Below, piece after piece: positions 1 through 11,582 of a DNA stretch of 64,000 nucleotides; position 1 is the stretch's first letter, and each line of letters begins with the position of its first letter. The translations under genes and the position numbers were made by a program. Source of the DNA: Dama dama (Eukaryota > Chordata > Mammalia > Artiodactyla > Cervidae); contig NC_083691.1 in assembly GCF_033118175.1 (NCBI RefSeq), positions 20,495,001 to 20,559,000 of the forward strand, written 5' to 3'. The notes under the pieces were generated by a model. That model was not told where the DNA came from and did not search any database. It saw only the letters and a program-made list of their open reading frames with translations.

Positions 1-307
1 AGTTGCAGATGCTACTACTTCATTCTTCACAGGTTGGAGGAAAAGGTGGCCCAGAAAATGCCTGTCATTGGTTGAGGAAGACACATGGTGGACTGGAACT
101 CTTGTCAATGGGATTGAATTCTATTAAGTTTTATTTGGAAAATTGATACTAATGTCTTACTCTGCTCTGGGCCTATTTATATTCATCTGAAGAAGTAAAA
201 ATTCAAATAAGGAACCTTCGTTCCTGCCACAGTAACAGAAAAAAAAAAATCAGTTTTATAGTAATCATGTTCACATTTTACAGTGTATAAAGATTTTTCA
301 ATCAATC
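1..307. other. Unassigned leading sequence
   Basis: No gene, RNA or repeat family is recognised. The stretch is moderately A+T-rich with a short A run near 240-249. Its last bases hold the left copy of the duplication that flanks the next SINE. Confidence 0.5.
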
Positions 308-508
308 GGGGATTCCTCTGTGGCTCAGCTGGTAAAGAGTCTGCCTGCAATGAGGGAGACCTGGATTCAATCCCTGGGTTGGGAAGATCCCCTGGAGAAG
401 GGAAACGCTACCCACTCCAGTAATCTGGCCTGGAAAATTCCATGGACTATATAATCCATGGGGTTGCAAAGAGTCGGTTATGATTGAACGACTTTCAATC
501 AATTGATC
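308..508 (+). mobile_element. Bov-tA SINE
   Basis: tRNA-Glu-like head (gtggctcagctggtaaag, then an imperfect B box in ggattcaatccctgg) followed by the Bov-A body with the cactccagtaatctgg and gttgcaaagagtcgg blocks. The 12-base duplication aagatttttcaa lies at 290-301 and 509-520, supporting an L1/BovB-type insertion. Not a functional tRNA. The subfamily cannot be settled by eye. Confidence 0.92.
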
Positions 509-520
509 AAGATTTTTCAA

Positions 521-1026
521 GTATTTGAGCTTTATACTTATGAAAAGAGAAAAGAGATGTTGTTGCACTTTTAAGAGAGAAGTAGAGAGATGCTCAGGAT
601 GGCCAAGTGACTTGGCTATGGGCTTGCTGTTAGGAAACAGCAGGGGACAGAGTGATCCAGCTGTATGGTGCCTAGTTCATTGGTTCCCTTTCATCTCCCC
701 ATGACAAACTTCTCTGGATTCCTGCTTTCAAGCTGGGTATTCCTCCTGGATGAGGGAGTGTTTTACCTATAACTCTTTATATACAAAGGGAAGAAAAGAT
801 GTTTTTTGCTTTTTTCTTTAAGTCATTCTCTGAGTTTTTGCTCTGTATCCATTTCTAATTTTCTCCTCCCATCCGTTTCTCACTCACTTTCTCTTCTTAT
901 CTTTTACTCCTCTTTCTTTCCCATTGTTATTATCCTGTTAGAAAAGCACAAAATGTTAAAATCTAGCACAGGAGTTGGAAGACTATGGCTCATTGTCTGA
1001 TTTTTAAAATAAAGTTAAAAAATAAC
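521..1026. other. Unassigned, T/C-rich in part
   Basis: No gene recognised. An open frame at 806-1000 (+) is a pyrimidine-rich low-complexity translation full of Ser/Phe/Leu and resembles no protein I know. No clear repeat assignment. Confidence 0.45.
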
Positions 1027-1106
1027 TTTAATGAGATATAATTTAAATACTATAAAATTCATACATGTAAAATGTAAAATTCAGTGGGTTTTAGTATATT
1101 CATAGA

Positions 1107-1203
1107 GTCTTTAAAAATATCAGTTTTATTTCTTTGGCTGTGCTGGGTCTTTGTTGTGGCATGCCAACTCTTTAGTTGTGGTGTGCGGACTCCAGAGTAC
1201 ACG
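1107..1203 (-). mobile_element. CHR-type SINE, 5'-truncated
   Basis: Carries the ggctgtgctgggtctttgtt block of cetartiodactyl CHR SINEs in reverse orientation, but the tRNA-derived head is missing. Flanked by the perfect 11-base duplication atattcataga at 1096-1106 and 1204-1214, which fixes both ends inside the host L1. Confidence 0.85.
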
Positions 1204-1829
1204 ATATTCATAGAATTTCACAACCATGACCATTATCTAATTTTAGAACAATCTTATCATCCCTAAAGAAACCCCATGCTCATTAGCAGTCATTCTCTGT
1301 TACCCCAATGTCCTTCCTGCCTCTGGTCCTGGCCCTAAGCAACTACTAATTTACTTTTTTTCTCCATGGATTTGCCTATTCTGCATATTTCAAGCAAATG
1401 GAATCATACAATATGCATTCTTTTGTGACTGGCTTCTTTTATGAAGCATGATGTTTTCAAGGTTCATCCATGTTGAAACATGAATTAGTATTTCATTCTT
1501 TTTCACTGATGAGTAATATTCCACTGTTGAAATGTTCCATTGAAATGATCAATGATGTACATTCATCATTTAATGTTCAGTTGATGTACATTTGGCTTGT
1601 TTTCATCTTGGCTATTGGGATAATGTTGCTGTGAGCATGTACGTACAATTTTATGCATGGACATGGTCTTTATTTGCCTTGGGTGTATATCTAAGAATGG
1701 AGTGCTGGATCATATGGTGACTTTGTGTCTAATATTTTGAGGAACTGCCAGTCTGCTTTTCAAAGTTTAACAACCCCATCAAAAATGAATGGAAGTTCAG
1801 TTTCTCCATATCCTTGCCCAAATGTGTTA

Positions 1830-2007
1830 TTTATTTATTTATTTTTGATGTGGACCATTTTTTAAGTCTTTATTGAATTTGTTACAATATTGCTTCTGTT
1901 TTAAGTTTTGTTTTTTTGGTCCTGAGGCATGGGGGATCTTAAATCCCTGACCAAGGATTGAACCTGCCCCCCTGCATTGGAAGGCAGACTGGATTGCCAG
2001 GGAAGTC
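1830..2007 (-). mobile_element. CHR-type SINE
   Basis: Near-complete reverse-strand copy with gatgtggaccatttttt, ttgaatttgttacaatattg, the gatcttaaatccctgacc tRNA-like part and ccagggaagtcc at the head end. An imperfect 12-base duplication (ccaaatgtgtta at 1818-1829, ccaaacatgtta at 2008-2019) surrounds it. Confidence 0.88.
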
Positions 2008-2639
2008 CCAAACATGTTACTTTTTATTTTGCTTTTCAATGCTTTTTTTGACTGTTATTTTGCCCATTTTATTTTATCCATTCTAGTGAGTGTTAAGTAA
2101 TATCTTCAAGATACATTTCTTATCAATGTGTGATTTGCAAATAATCTCTCCCATTTTGTGGGTTGTATGTTCACTTTTAAGATAGTGGTCTTTGAAATAT
2201 GGGTTTTAAATTTTTATGAATTCCAATTTATCTGTTTTTTTTTCTTTTATCAGTTGTATTTTTGGTGTCCCTTCTAAGAAACCATTGCCCTATCCAAAGC
2301 ATACAAAGATTTACTTTCACGTTTTCTTTAGGATTTTGATAATTTTAGCTATTATATTTAAGTCTATGATCCATTTTGAGCTTGACTTTTTTTATAGGGG
2401 TGAGTTAGGGGTTCAGCTTCACTTTTACATGTGCATATACAGTTGTCCCAGTACCATTTGTTGAAAATAGTATTCTCTTCCCACTGAGTTGTTTTGGCAT
2501 GTTTCTTGAGAATCACTTGACATAGTCATTCACCTCTATTTTAATAGCTGGTATTAATATTCTCATATATTGTTCTTATATTTTATTTCATTTAAGGCAA
2601 CACCATTGGCCCACTATTACATACACAGAGCAAAGATAG

Positions 2640-3225
2640 TGTAAAAGTTGGAATGAGTTTATTTTTAAACTTGGAGGAAGGAAAGCCTTTCTGAGTAGGA
2701 TCGAAAATCCAGAAGCTGTAAAAGACAGATACATATGACAAAGAGGAAATTTTGAATTATCTCTGGCACATAAGACCTGAAACAAAGTAAACCCAACAAA
2801 TCTAGGGAACATATCTGCAACACATGTAACAAGTGAAAGGCTAGTTTCTAGAATCTTTAAAGAGCTCACGTAAATTAATAAGGTAAAGTAATAGGGAAGC
2901 CAGTAAAGAAGATCTACAAATAGTTTAGAGGAAAAAAAAAATGGACATGAAACGTGTTAAAGAATGCTCAGCAAATCTCTTAGTAAAGGAAATTCAAAAT
3001 AAACATTAGGAGATACCAAGTCACTTCATTAGAAAAGCAAACATTAAAACAGTGTTTCTTGCAAAGTGCTGAAATGACTGGGGTGATGGGTGGGGAACAG
3101 GTTTTCTTACACATTGTGAAAGTTTAGGCTGTTGCTATGTTACAGATTGTATTCTGCCAATGTTCATGAAAATACAAATCACTCATATTTTGATCTAACA
3201 ATTCCATTGGAATGAATATACTTGC
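2640..3225 (+). mobile_element. Old L1 fragment (L1M-like)
   Basis: Plus-strand remnant of an L1 ORF2 3' region: ctagaatctttaaagagctc, then aaagaatgctcagcaaatct, then ttctgccaatgttcatg and tgatctaacaattccattgg correspond to conserved L1 blocks in order. Heavily diverged, with no open frame. Opposite in orientation to the L1 before it, so probably a separate insertion. Confidence 0.65.
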
Positions 3226-3274
3226 TAGAGTCAACAAAACAAAATACAAAAACAAACTTGGGTATTACTATTCC

Positions 3275-3361
3275 CACTTTTTAAAAAGAATTTTTATTTG
3301 CATAGAATATTTTTTCCACCCCCTCACTTTCAGTCTGTATGTGTCTGAAGTGGGTCTCTTG
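3275..3361 (-). mobile_element. L1 ORF2 fragment, left part
   Basis: Ends in gtctgaagtgggtctcttg, the antisense of an L1 ORF2 block. The next bases of that block (agacagcattatatatgg) reappear at 6235. This fragment and 6235-6345 are therefore one L1 split by the BovB. Confidence 0.75.
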
Positions 3362-6234
3362 TTCAGTTCAGTTCAGTCGCTCAGTCGTGTCCAACTCTTT
3401 GTGACCCCATGGACTGCAGCACACCAGGCCTCCCTGTCCATCACCAACTCCCGGGGTTTACCTAAACTCATGTCCATTGAGTTGGTGATGCCATTCAACC
3501 ATCTCATCCTCTGTCATCCCCTTCTCCTCCCACCTTCAATCTTTCCCAGCATTAGGGTCTTTTCAAATGAGTCAGCTCTTCATATCAGGTGGCCAAAGTA
3601 TTGGAGTTTCAGCTTCTACATCAGTCCTTCCAATGAATACTCCAGGACTGATATCCTTTAGGATGGACTGGTTGGATCTCCTTGAGTCCAAGGGTCTCTC
3701 AAGAGTCTTCACCAATACCACAGTTTAAAAGCATCAATTCTTCAGCGCTCGGCATTCTTTATAGTCCAACTCTCACATCCATACATGACGACCGGAAGAA
3801 CCATAGCCTTGACTAGACGGACCTTTGTTGGCAAAGTAATGTCTCTGCTTTTTAATATGCTGCCTAGGTTGGTCATAACTTTCTTCCAAGGAGTAAGCGT
3901 CTTTTAATTTCATGTCTGCAATCACCATCTGAAGTGATTTTGGAGCCCCTAAAAATAAAGTCAGCCACTGTTTCCATTGTTTCCCCATCTATTTGCCATT
4001 AAGTAATGGGACTGGATGCCATGATCTTAGTTTTATGAATGTTGAGCTTTAAGCCAACTTTTTCACTCTCCTCTTTCACTATCATCCAGAAGCTCTTTAG
4101 TTCTTCTTCACATTCTGCTTCACTTCACTTCTTCATGTTCTAAGGGTGGTGTCATCTGTATATCTGAGGTGATTGATATTTCTCCTGGCAATCTTGATTC
4201 CAGCTTATGCTTCCTCCAGCCCAGCATTTCTCATGATGTACTCTGCATATAAGTTAAATAAGCAGGGTGACAATATACAGCCTTGATGTACTCCTTTTCC
4301 TATTTGGAACCAGTCTGTGGTTCCATGTCCAGTTCTAACTGTTGCTTCCTGACCTGCACACAGATTTCTCAAAAGGCATGTCAAGTGGTCTGGTATTCCC
4401 ATTTCCTTCAGAATTTTCCACAGTTTATTGTGATCCACACAGTCAAAGGCTTTGGTGTAGTCGATAAAGCAGAAATAGATGTTTTTCTGGAACTCTCTTG
4501 CTTTTTCTTTGATCCTGCAGATGTTGGCAACTTGATCTCTGGTTCCTCTGCCTTTTCTAAAATCAGCTTGAACATCTGGAAGTTCACAGTTCATGTATTG
4601 CTGAAGTCTGGCTTGGAGAATTTTGAGCACTAATTTAATAGAATGTGAGACGAGTGCAATTATGCAGTAGTTTAATCATTCTTTGGGATTGCCTTTCTTT
4701 GGGATTGGAATGAAAACTGACCTTTTCTAGTCCTGTGGCCACTGCTGAGTTTTCCAAATTTGCCTACATATTGAGTGCAGCACTTTCACAGCATCATCTT
4801 TCAGGATTTGAAATAGCTCAACTGGAATTCCATCACTTCCACTAGCTTTGTTTGTAGTGATGCTTTCTAAGGCCCACTTGACTTCACATTCCAGGATGTC
4901 TGACTCTAGCTGAGTGATCACACCATTGTGATTTTCTGGGTCGTGAAGATCTTTTTTGTAAAGTTCTTCTGTGTATTCTTGCCATCTTTTCTTTATATCT
5001 TCTGCTTCTGTCAGGTCCATACCATTTCTGTCCTTTATTGAGCCCATCTTTGCATGAAATGTTCCCTGGTGTCTCTAATTTTCTTGAAGAGATCTTCAGT
5101 CTTTCCCATTCTATTGTTTTCCTTTATTTCTTTGCATTGATCGCTGAGGAAGGCTTTCTTATCTCTCCTTGCTATTCTTTGAAACTCTGCATTCAAATGG
5201 GAATATCTTTGCTTTTCTCCTTTGCTTTTCGCTTCTTTTCTTCTCAAAGTTATTTGGAAGGCCTCCTCAGACAACCATTTTGCTTTTTTGCATTTCTTTT
5301 TCTTGGGAATGGTCTTGCTCCCCGTCTCCTGTACAATGTCACAAACCTCCGTCTGTAGTTCATCAGGCTCTCTGTCTATCAAATCTAGTACCTTAAATCT
5401 ATTTCTCACTTCCATTGTATAATCATAAGGGATTTGATTTAGGTCATATCTGAATGGTCTAGTGGTTTTTCCTCACTTTCTTCAATTTAAGTCTGAATTT
5501 GGCAATAAGGAGATCATGATCTGAGGCACAGTCAGCTCCCAGTCTTGTTTTTGCTGACTGTATGGAGCTTCTTCATCTTTGGCTGCAAAAATATAATCAA
5601 TCTGATTTCAGTGTTGACCATTTGGTGATGTCCATGTGTAGAGTCTTCTCTTGTGTTGTTGGAAGAGGGTGTTTGCTATGACCAGTGCGTTCTCTTGGCA
5701 AAACTCTATTAGCCTTTGCCCTGCTTCATTCTGTACTGCAAGGTCAAATTTGCCTGTTACTCCCGGTGTTTCTTGACTTTCTACTTTTGCATTCCAGTCC
5801 CCTATAATGAAAAGCACATCTTTTTTGGGTGTTAGTTCTAAAAGGTCTTGTAGGTCTTCATAGAACTGTTCAACTTCAGCTTCTTCAGCATTATTGGTCA
5901 GGGCATAGACTTGGATTACTGTGATATTGAATGGTTTGCCTTGGAAACCAACAGAGATCATTCTGTCATTTTTGAGATTGCATCCAAGGACTGCATTTCA
6001 GACTCTTTTGTTGACTATGATGGCTTCTCCATTTCTTCTAAGGGATTCTGCCCACAGTAGTAGATGTAATGGTTATCTGGGTTAAATTCACGCATTCCAG
6101 TCCATCTTAGTTCACTGATTCCTAGAATGTTGATGTTCATTCTTGCCATTTCTTGTTTGACCACTTCCAATTTGTCTTGATTCATCGACCTAACATTCCA
6201 GGTTCCTATGCAGTGTTGCTCTTTACAGCATCAG
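3362..6234 (-). mobile_element. BovB LINE (RTE), longest copy
   Basis: About 2.9 kb, from the ttcag repeats of the 3' tail at the left to the start of the coding region at the right. Compared with the roughly 3.2 kb family length it lacks most of the 5' UTR. It sits inside an L1 ORF2 remnant whose sequence resumes almost exactly across it. I see no clean duplication at the ends. The coding remnants are described in the overlapping pseudogene entry. Confidence 0.95.
3373..6185 (-). pseudogene. Degenerate BovB endonuclease/reverse transcriptase ORF
   Basis: Reading right to left there is an AP-type endonuclease (5608-5961, with the GDWNA block), a linker (5035-5415) and a reverse transcriptase (4205-4630, with the FIDYTKAFD active-site block). 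In an intact copy these nick target DNA and copy the element's RNA at the nick. This copy is dead. A TGA at 5608-5610 stands where I expect an arginine codon CGA, which looks like CpG decay. Several frameshifts separate the pieces. The catalytic YADD box reads YTDD at 4151-4162. Start taken at the ATG complementary to 6183-6185. Confidence 0.9.
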
Positions 6235-6345
6235 ACAGACAGCATTATATATGGGTTTTGCTTTTGTGTTTATTCAGCCAGTCTGTGTCTTTTGATTGGA
6301 GTATTTAATCCACTTACATCACAGCTTAAAGGTTTTTGTCAAGAA
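6235..6345 (-). mobile_element. L1 ORF2 fragment, right part
   Basis: Continuation of the L1 interrupted at 3361. The antisense ORF2 blocks agacagcattatatatgg, cagccagtctgtgtctttt and aatccacttacat follow in the normal order. Confidence 0.78.
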
Positions 6346-6849
6346 TATTAAACAGTCTATAAGTAGCTACAGTATAGTCTACACAAGTAACTCTGCATCC
6401 TAACAGGGAAAAATCCCTCTGAATATTTTCAATGGGAAAAAAGTTAAATCCTGAAAAGTGTACAGGGTATAAAACAAGTTGTATAAACGTTAGCACTATA
6501 AATATAAAATCTTAGAATGTAAATATAAACATGCAAAGTTAAGATGTAAAAATATATACTCATGCATATGTGCCATCATAACACTTGTCTAAGGGTACCA
6601 TTTGTTGTTGTTGTTTAAAGAATACATTATGACACTGTTAATAGTGATTACCTTTTGAGAGAGGGGCTGGGAAGGAAAAAGAGGTTTACACTTCTCATAT
6701 TACAACATGTGCAATGCTGAATTTGCCAAGTAAGTTCATGTTATCACATTTACCTTCACAAATGTGGTCAAATGGGATTATTTGAGTACTGGAATTGTGA
6801 GTCAATATAATAAATCTCTGCATAAAAGGAAGTTATAGTCTTTTTCTTT
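6346..6849. other. Unassigned A+T-rich
   Basis: No gene or confident repeat. The part near 6620-6760 vaguely resembles an old L1 3' UTR (a short ggctgggaaggaa stretch) but is too diverged to call. Confidence 0.4.
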
Positions 6850-7268
6850 AACATTCTTATAAAAAATTTTTTTTATTGAAGTAAGTTGATTTATAACACT
6901 GTGTCAGCAAAGTGACTAAATTATGCACAAATATATTAATACATTCCTTTTTATATTCTTTTTCATTATGGTTTATCCCAGGATGTTGAAGATAGTTCCC
7001 TGTACTACACAGTAGGACCTTATTATTTATTCATTCTATATATAATAGCTTGCCTCTCTCAATCCTAACCCCAAACTCCTAATCCATCCATCTCCATCCC
7101 CACCTCCCCGTTGGCAACCACAAATCTATTCTCTATGTCTGTGAGTCTGTTTCTATTTTGTAGATGGATTCATTTGTGCCATATTTTAGATTCCACCTAT
7201 AAGTGATACCATATGGTATTTGTCTTTATGACTTACTTCACTTAGTACAATAATCTCTCGTTGCATTT
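6850..7268 (-). mobile_element. L1-BT-like 3' end
   Basis: Reverse complement of the cetartiodactyl L1 3' region. Recognisable blocks are cattatggtttatcccagg, agttccctgtactacacagt, ccaaactcctaatccatcc and attccacctataagtgatac. 5'-truncated, with no coding content. Confidence 0.82.
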
Positions 7269-7610
7269 ATTATTCTTAAAATACCCATCGGTGGTACCCT
7301 AGCAACTCTCCTCTCAAGTTGCTGAAGCTGGTTAGGTGATGGAACTCCCAGAAACCAGATGCTTTCTAGAGAATGTTGTTCAATGTTGACACTCATCTGT
7401 TTATTGTTCTTTTTTTTTCCATTGTAAAAATTTCATAACATGAAATTGACCATTTAACCATTTTGAGTGTACAGTTCAGTGGCCTTCAGTACATTCACAT
7501 GATTGTGCACCTGTTAACATCATCACTCTCCACAATTTTTCATCTTCCTGAACTGACACTTTATACCCATTAAATAATAACTCCTCATTTCTCCCTTCCC
7601 TTAACCCCTG

Positions 7611-7801
7611 TGAAAGTGAAAGTCACCCAGTCATGTCTGACTCTTTGCAACCCCATGGATATACAGTCTACAGAATTCTCCAGGCCAGAATGCTGGACTG
7701 GGTAGCTGTTCCCTTCTCCCGGGGATCTTTCCAGCCCAGGAATCGAACTGGGGTTTCCTGCATTGCAGGCGGATTCTTTACCAGCTGAGCTACCAGGGAA
7801 G
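7611..7801 (-). mobile_element. Bov-tA SINE
   Basis: Reverse-strand copy: the tgaaagtgaaagt tail at the left, the Bov-A body (ccccatggatatacagtct), and the tRNA-like head ending ccagctgagctaccaggga at the right. Inserted in the old L1. Confidence 0.92.
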
Positions 7802-7811
7802 TTTTGGTAGC

Positions 7812-9381
7812 CACTATCCAGATAATCACAGTGGTGTGATCACTCACCTAGAGCCAGACATCCTGGAATGTGAAGTCAAGTGGGCCTTAGAAAGCATCAC
7901 TATGAACAAAGCTAGTAGATGTGATGGAATTCCAGTTGAGCTATTTCAAATCCTGAAAGATGATGCTGTGAAAGTGCTGCACTCAATATGTAGGCAAATT
8001 TGGAAAACTCAGCAGTGGCCACAGGACTAGAAAAGGTCAGTTTTCATTCCAATCCCAAAGAAAGGCAATCCCAAAGAATGCTCAAACTACCACACAATTA
8101 CACTCATCTCACACGCTAGTAAAGTAATGCTCAAAATTCTCCAAGCCAGGCTTCAGCAATACGTGAACCGAGAACTTCCAGATGTTCAAGCTGGTTTTAG
8201 AAAAGGCAGAGGAATCAGAGATCAAATTGCCAATATCTGCTGGATCATTGAAAAAGCAAGAGAGTTCCAGAAAAACATCTATTTCTGTTTTATTGACTAT
8301 GCCGAAGCCTTTGACTATGTGGATCACAATAAACTGTGGAAAAATTCTGAAGGAAATGGGAATACCAGACCACCTGACCTGCCTCTTGAGAAACCTGTAT
8401 GCAGGTCAGGAAGCAACAGTTAGAACTGGACATGGAACAACAGACTGGTTCCGAATAGGAAAAGGAGTACATCAAGGCTGTATATTGTCACCCTGCTTAT
8501 TTAACTTATATGCAGAGTACATCATGAGAAACGCTGGGCTGGAAGAACAAGTTGGAATCAAGATTGCCCGGAGAAATATCAATCACCTCAGATATGCAGA
8601 TGACACCACCCTTATGTCAGAGAGTGAAGAGGAACTAAAAAGCCTCTTGATGAAAGTGAAAGAGGAGAGTGAAAAAGTTGGCTTAAAGCTCAACATTCAG
8701 AAAACTAAGATCATGGCATCTGGTCCTGTCACGTCATGGGAAGTAGATGGGGAGACAGTGGAAACAGTGTCAGACTTTATTTTTTTGGGCTCCAAAATCA
8801 CTGCAGATGGTGACTGCAGCCATGAAATTAAAAGACACTTACTCCTTGGAAGAAAGTTATGACCAACCAGACAGCATATTAAAAAGCAGAGACATTACTT
8901 TGCCAACAAAGGTCCGTCTGGTCAAGGCTGTGATTTTTCCAGTGGTCATGTATGGATGTGAGAGTTCGATTGTGAAGAAAGCTGAGCACTGAAAAATTGA
9001 TGCTTTTGAACTGTGGTGTTGGAGAAGTCTTCTGAGAGTCCCTTGGACAGCAAGGAGATCCAACCAATCCATCCTGAAGGAGATAAGTCCTGGGTGTTCA
9101 TTGGAAGGACTGATGCTGAAGCTGAAACTCCAATACTTTGGCCACCTCATGCAAAGAGTTGACTCATTGGAAAAGACCCTGATGCTGGGAGGGATTGGAG
9201 GCAGGAGGAGAAGGGGACAACAGAGGATGAGATGACTGGATGGTATCACCGACTCGATGGGCATGAGTTTGAGTCAACTCCAGGAGTTTGTAATGGACAG
9301 GGAGGCTTGGCGTGCTGCGATTCATGGGGTCGCAAAGAGTCAGCCATGACTGAATGACTGAAATGAACTGAACTGAACTGA
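7812..9381 (+). mobile_element. BovB LINE, 5'-truncated
   Basis: About 1.57 kb of plus-strand BovB starting just upstream of the reverse transcriptase and running to the complete gaactgaactgaactga tail. Inserted in the L1 between the gtagccactat and tctactttctg blocks, with no duplication I can call confidently. It has the typical form of incomplete target-primed reverse transcription. Confidence 0.93.
7836..9370 (+). pseudogene. Degenerate BovB reverse transcriptase
   Basis: The ILECEVKWALES and FIDYAEAFD blocks lie in one frame. A later frame carries CILSPCLFNLYAEYIM and the catalytic YADD at 8593-8604. One extra A in the run at about 8340-8344 (five here, four in the minus-strand copy at 34335) causes the switch. 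A second indel near 8855-8875 breaks the C-terminal part, and a TAG at about 8028-8030 truncates the N-terminal frame. The endonuclease is absent through 5' truncation. Confidence 0.9.
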
Positions 9382-9437
9382 TCTACTTTCTGACTCTATG
9401 AATTCGACTCTTTTAGGTACCTCATAATGCAAATTAA

Positions 9438-9660
9438 GGCTTCCCAGGTGGCGCTAGTGGTGAAGAACACACCTGCCAGTGCAGGAGATGTAAGAGATGC
9501 AGGTTTTATCCCTGGGTCAGGAAGACTTCCTGGAGGAGGACATGGCAACTGACTCTAGTATTCTTGCCTGAAGAATCCCATGGACAGAGGAGACTGGTAG
9601 ATTACAGCCATAGGGTCACAAAGAGTCAGACACGACTGAAGTGACTTAGCACGCATGCTC
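9438..9660 (+). mobile_element. Bov-tA SINE
   Basis: Head ggcttcccaggtggcgctag, body with ctagtattcttgcctgaag, and end gtcacaaagagtcagacac. It splits the old L1. A short cataatg occurs on both sides (9423-9429 and 9664-9670) and may be what is left of the duplication. Confidence 0.9.
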
Positions 9661-10175
9661 TCACATAATGAGTCACAGTATTTGTCCTTGTGTTTCTGGT
9701 TTATTTCATTTAGCATAGTGTCCTCAAGGTTAATCCATGTTGTAGTGTGTATCAGAGTTTCCTTCCTTTTTAAGGTCGAATGATATTCCATTGCACGTCT
9801 AGACCACATTTGCCTATCCATTCATCCATTGATGGGCAGGCATTTGGTTGCTTCTGTCTTTTGGCTGTTATGAATAGTGCTGCCATGATGTGGGTGTGCT
9901 TGTGTTTCTGTTTTGAATTTTTCTAAATACATACCCAGAGGTGGACTCTGGATCCTATGGTAATTCTATATTTAATTTTTTGAGTAACTGCCTTATTGTT
10001 TTCACCATTTTACATTCCCAACAGCAATGCACAAGTGTTTTAATTTCTCTACATCCTTGCTGATACTCATCTGTGTGTCTGTTTATATATATATATATAA
10101 TTTTTTAAAAAATAATAACCAGCCTAACCAGTGTGAAGTGATATCTCATTGTGGTTTTGATTTGCATTTTCACCT

Positions 10176-11046
10176 GTTCCTTCTTACAGCAAAAGTTTAT
10201 TCTGAGCTCACAGGGGCCAAGTCCAGGGTTAAACCTGCAGAGCTTTAGAACTGCATGCCCTACCCCTTCACTCCCAGTCATATACATCAGAGTGTGGTGG
10301 GGGAAAAGATGATGCAAATGCAAACTGGTGTTTTGCCCTATTGGCATCAGTGGGCTGGTGGCAGGTGCGTGGTGCTGAGAACTGTGCTGGTGATCAGGCT
10401 TACTGCTTTTCTCTGTCATCTCTGGTACTTACTAGTGGTCCAAAGGGAGTGAATTCCAAACACTTACCAGGAAAATTACAGAATAAAGCTTCACATTGGG
10501 AAATGTCTATTCATCTACTTATTCTTCTCCTGCAAATTGGAAAAGGACATGCCCTCTTTGCCTTTATTGTTAGAATGCCAGGATTCTTTGGAGCAGGCAT
10601 GGAGCCCTGCAGGCTGAAATGAAGCATGTATTTCCAGGGAAAGAAAGTGGAGGGTAAACTATTCCCTGTGAAACTGCTCCATGTGCAGCCTTGGCAGTGA
10701 TGAGGTGCAGTGAAGGCAGTAATAACCCCACCACCTGGCGTTTGTAGAAGGCGTTTAACTCTTCAAAACACTGCCACATAATCAGAGGAGGTGGTGTCCG
10801 TGCCGAAAAAAGGTTATCGCTTCATTTTTGGCTCGTCTATAATTACTCTTGTGCTTCAAGCACCTGGTGGAAATTATATTTAACCGTATATGCAAATGCT
10901 CATTGCCAGAAGGGGCTTACATTTTCCTAGTTATTTTCTATAGTTTTCTTAATTTGGGCTTTATTAGCCACTTTTTATTCATTTCTGTCGATACTATCTT
11001 CTTGGGTGGTAACATCTTCATTTATGGCTATCTTGGAGGTAGGACA
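10176..11046. other. Single-copy DNA, no gene recognised
   Basis: No coding similarity seen. An octamer-like atgcaaat lies at about 10314. Short open frames at 10105-10419 (-) and 10341-10622 (+) show no recognisable domain and are probably chance. Confidence 0.5.
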
Positions 11047-11261
11047 GGCTTCCCAGGTGGTGCTGGTGGTAAAGAACCTGCCTGCCAATGCAGGAGAAGT
11101 GAGAGATGTGGGTTTGATCCCTGTGTCAGGAAGATCCCCTAGAGAAGGGAGTGGCTACCCACCCCAGTATTCTTGCCTGAAAAATCCCGTGGACAGAGGA
11201 GCCTGGCGGGCTATAGTCCATGGGGCTGCAAAGAGTCGGACACAACTGAATGTAGCACACA
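11047..11261 (+). mobile_element. Bov-tA SINE
   Basis: Head ggcttcccaggtggtgctgg, B box in gggtttgatccctg, Bov-A body (cccagtattcttgcctg) and end gcaaagagtcggacacaac. Confidence 0.92.
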
Positions 11262-11329
11262 TGGAGATGGGACATACATTGTATGTGTGTTTGCTAATAT
11301 CAAATTCTTGAAAAATTATTTATTCAAAC

Positions 11330-11358
11330 AAAACCAACCAACAACCAACCAACCAAAC
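11330..11358. repeat. Short CCAA-rich simple repeat
   Basis: Imperfect tandem ccaa/ccaac units, about seven copies. Confidence 0.7.
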
Positions 11359-11582
11359 AGCCCAAAGATTTGACAACAGAGAAGTCTAGAAGCTTACATT
11401 GATATTTCTTTGAGAGCTCATCAGTTGATAAATGTTACACTTTGATGAGGTTCAGTTTTATTCCTGCTATTTTTTTTTTTTTTTGTAATAAGTATCCTTC
11501 TGGTGCCCTGCCTCAGGATCAAGATGTGGCTCTTAGATTTGTTTTCCTGTTTAAACGACATTCAGAACTTCCCATCTTCCTT

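Larger units (their letters stand above)
1027..2545 (-). mobile_element. Old L1 LINE, 3' part
   Basis: Reads as the reverse complement of a mammalian L1 3' region. The familiar blocks ggatttgcctattctg, ttcaaggttcatccatgttg, ggatcatatggtgac and ccagtaccatttgttga occur in the right order. Both CHR SINEs at 1107-1203 and 1830-2007 interrupt it, so it predates them. Many small indels and no usable ORF2 frame. Probably an L1M-age copy. Confidence 0.88.
7403..10175 (-). mobile_element. Old L1 3' part, split three times
   Basis: One minus-strand L1 survives as four segments, about 7403-7610, 7802-7811, 9382-9437 and 9661-10175. Their sequences join in the order of the familiar L1 3' region (accatttaaccattttgag, gtagccactat, tctactttctgactctatg, ggtacctcat, tcctcaaggttaatccatg, tcattgtggttttgatttg). 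A SINE, a BovB and another SINE fill the gaps and must be younger. Confidence 0.85.

Noticed and set aside
308..380. Possible tRNA-Glu gene
   Set aside because: The A-box and B-box similarity comes from the tRNA-derived head of Bov-tA SINEs. The cloverleaf is degenerate and fused to a Bov-A body in every copy.
8182..8862. 226-codon open frame with reverse transcriptase motifs
   Set aside because: It is BovB sequence in one frame after a frameshift, with no endonuclease and a broken C-terminus, so it is annotated as a pseudogene and not a gene.
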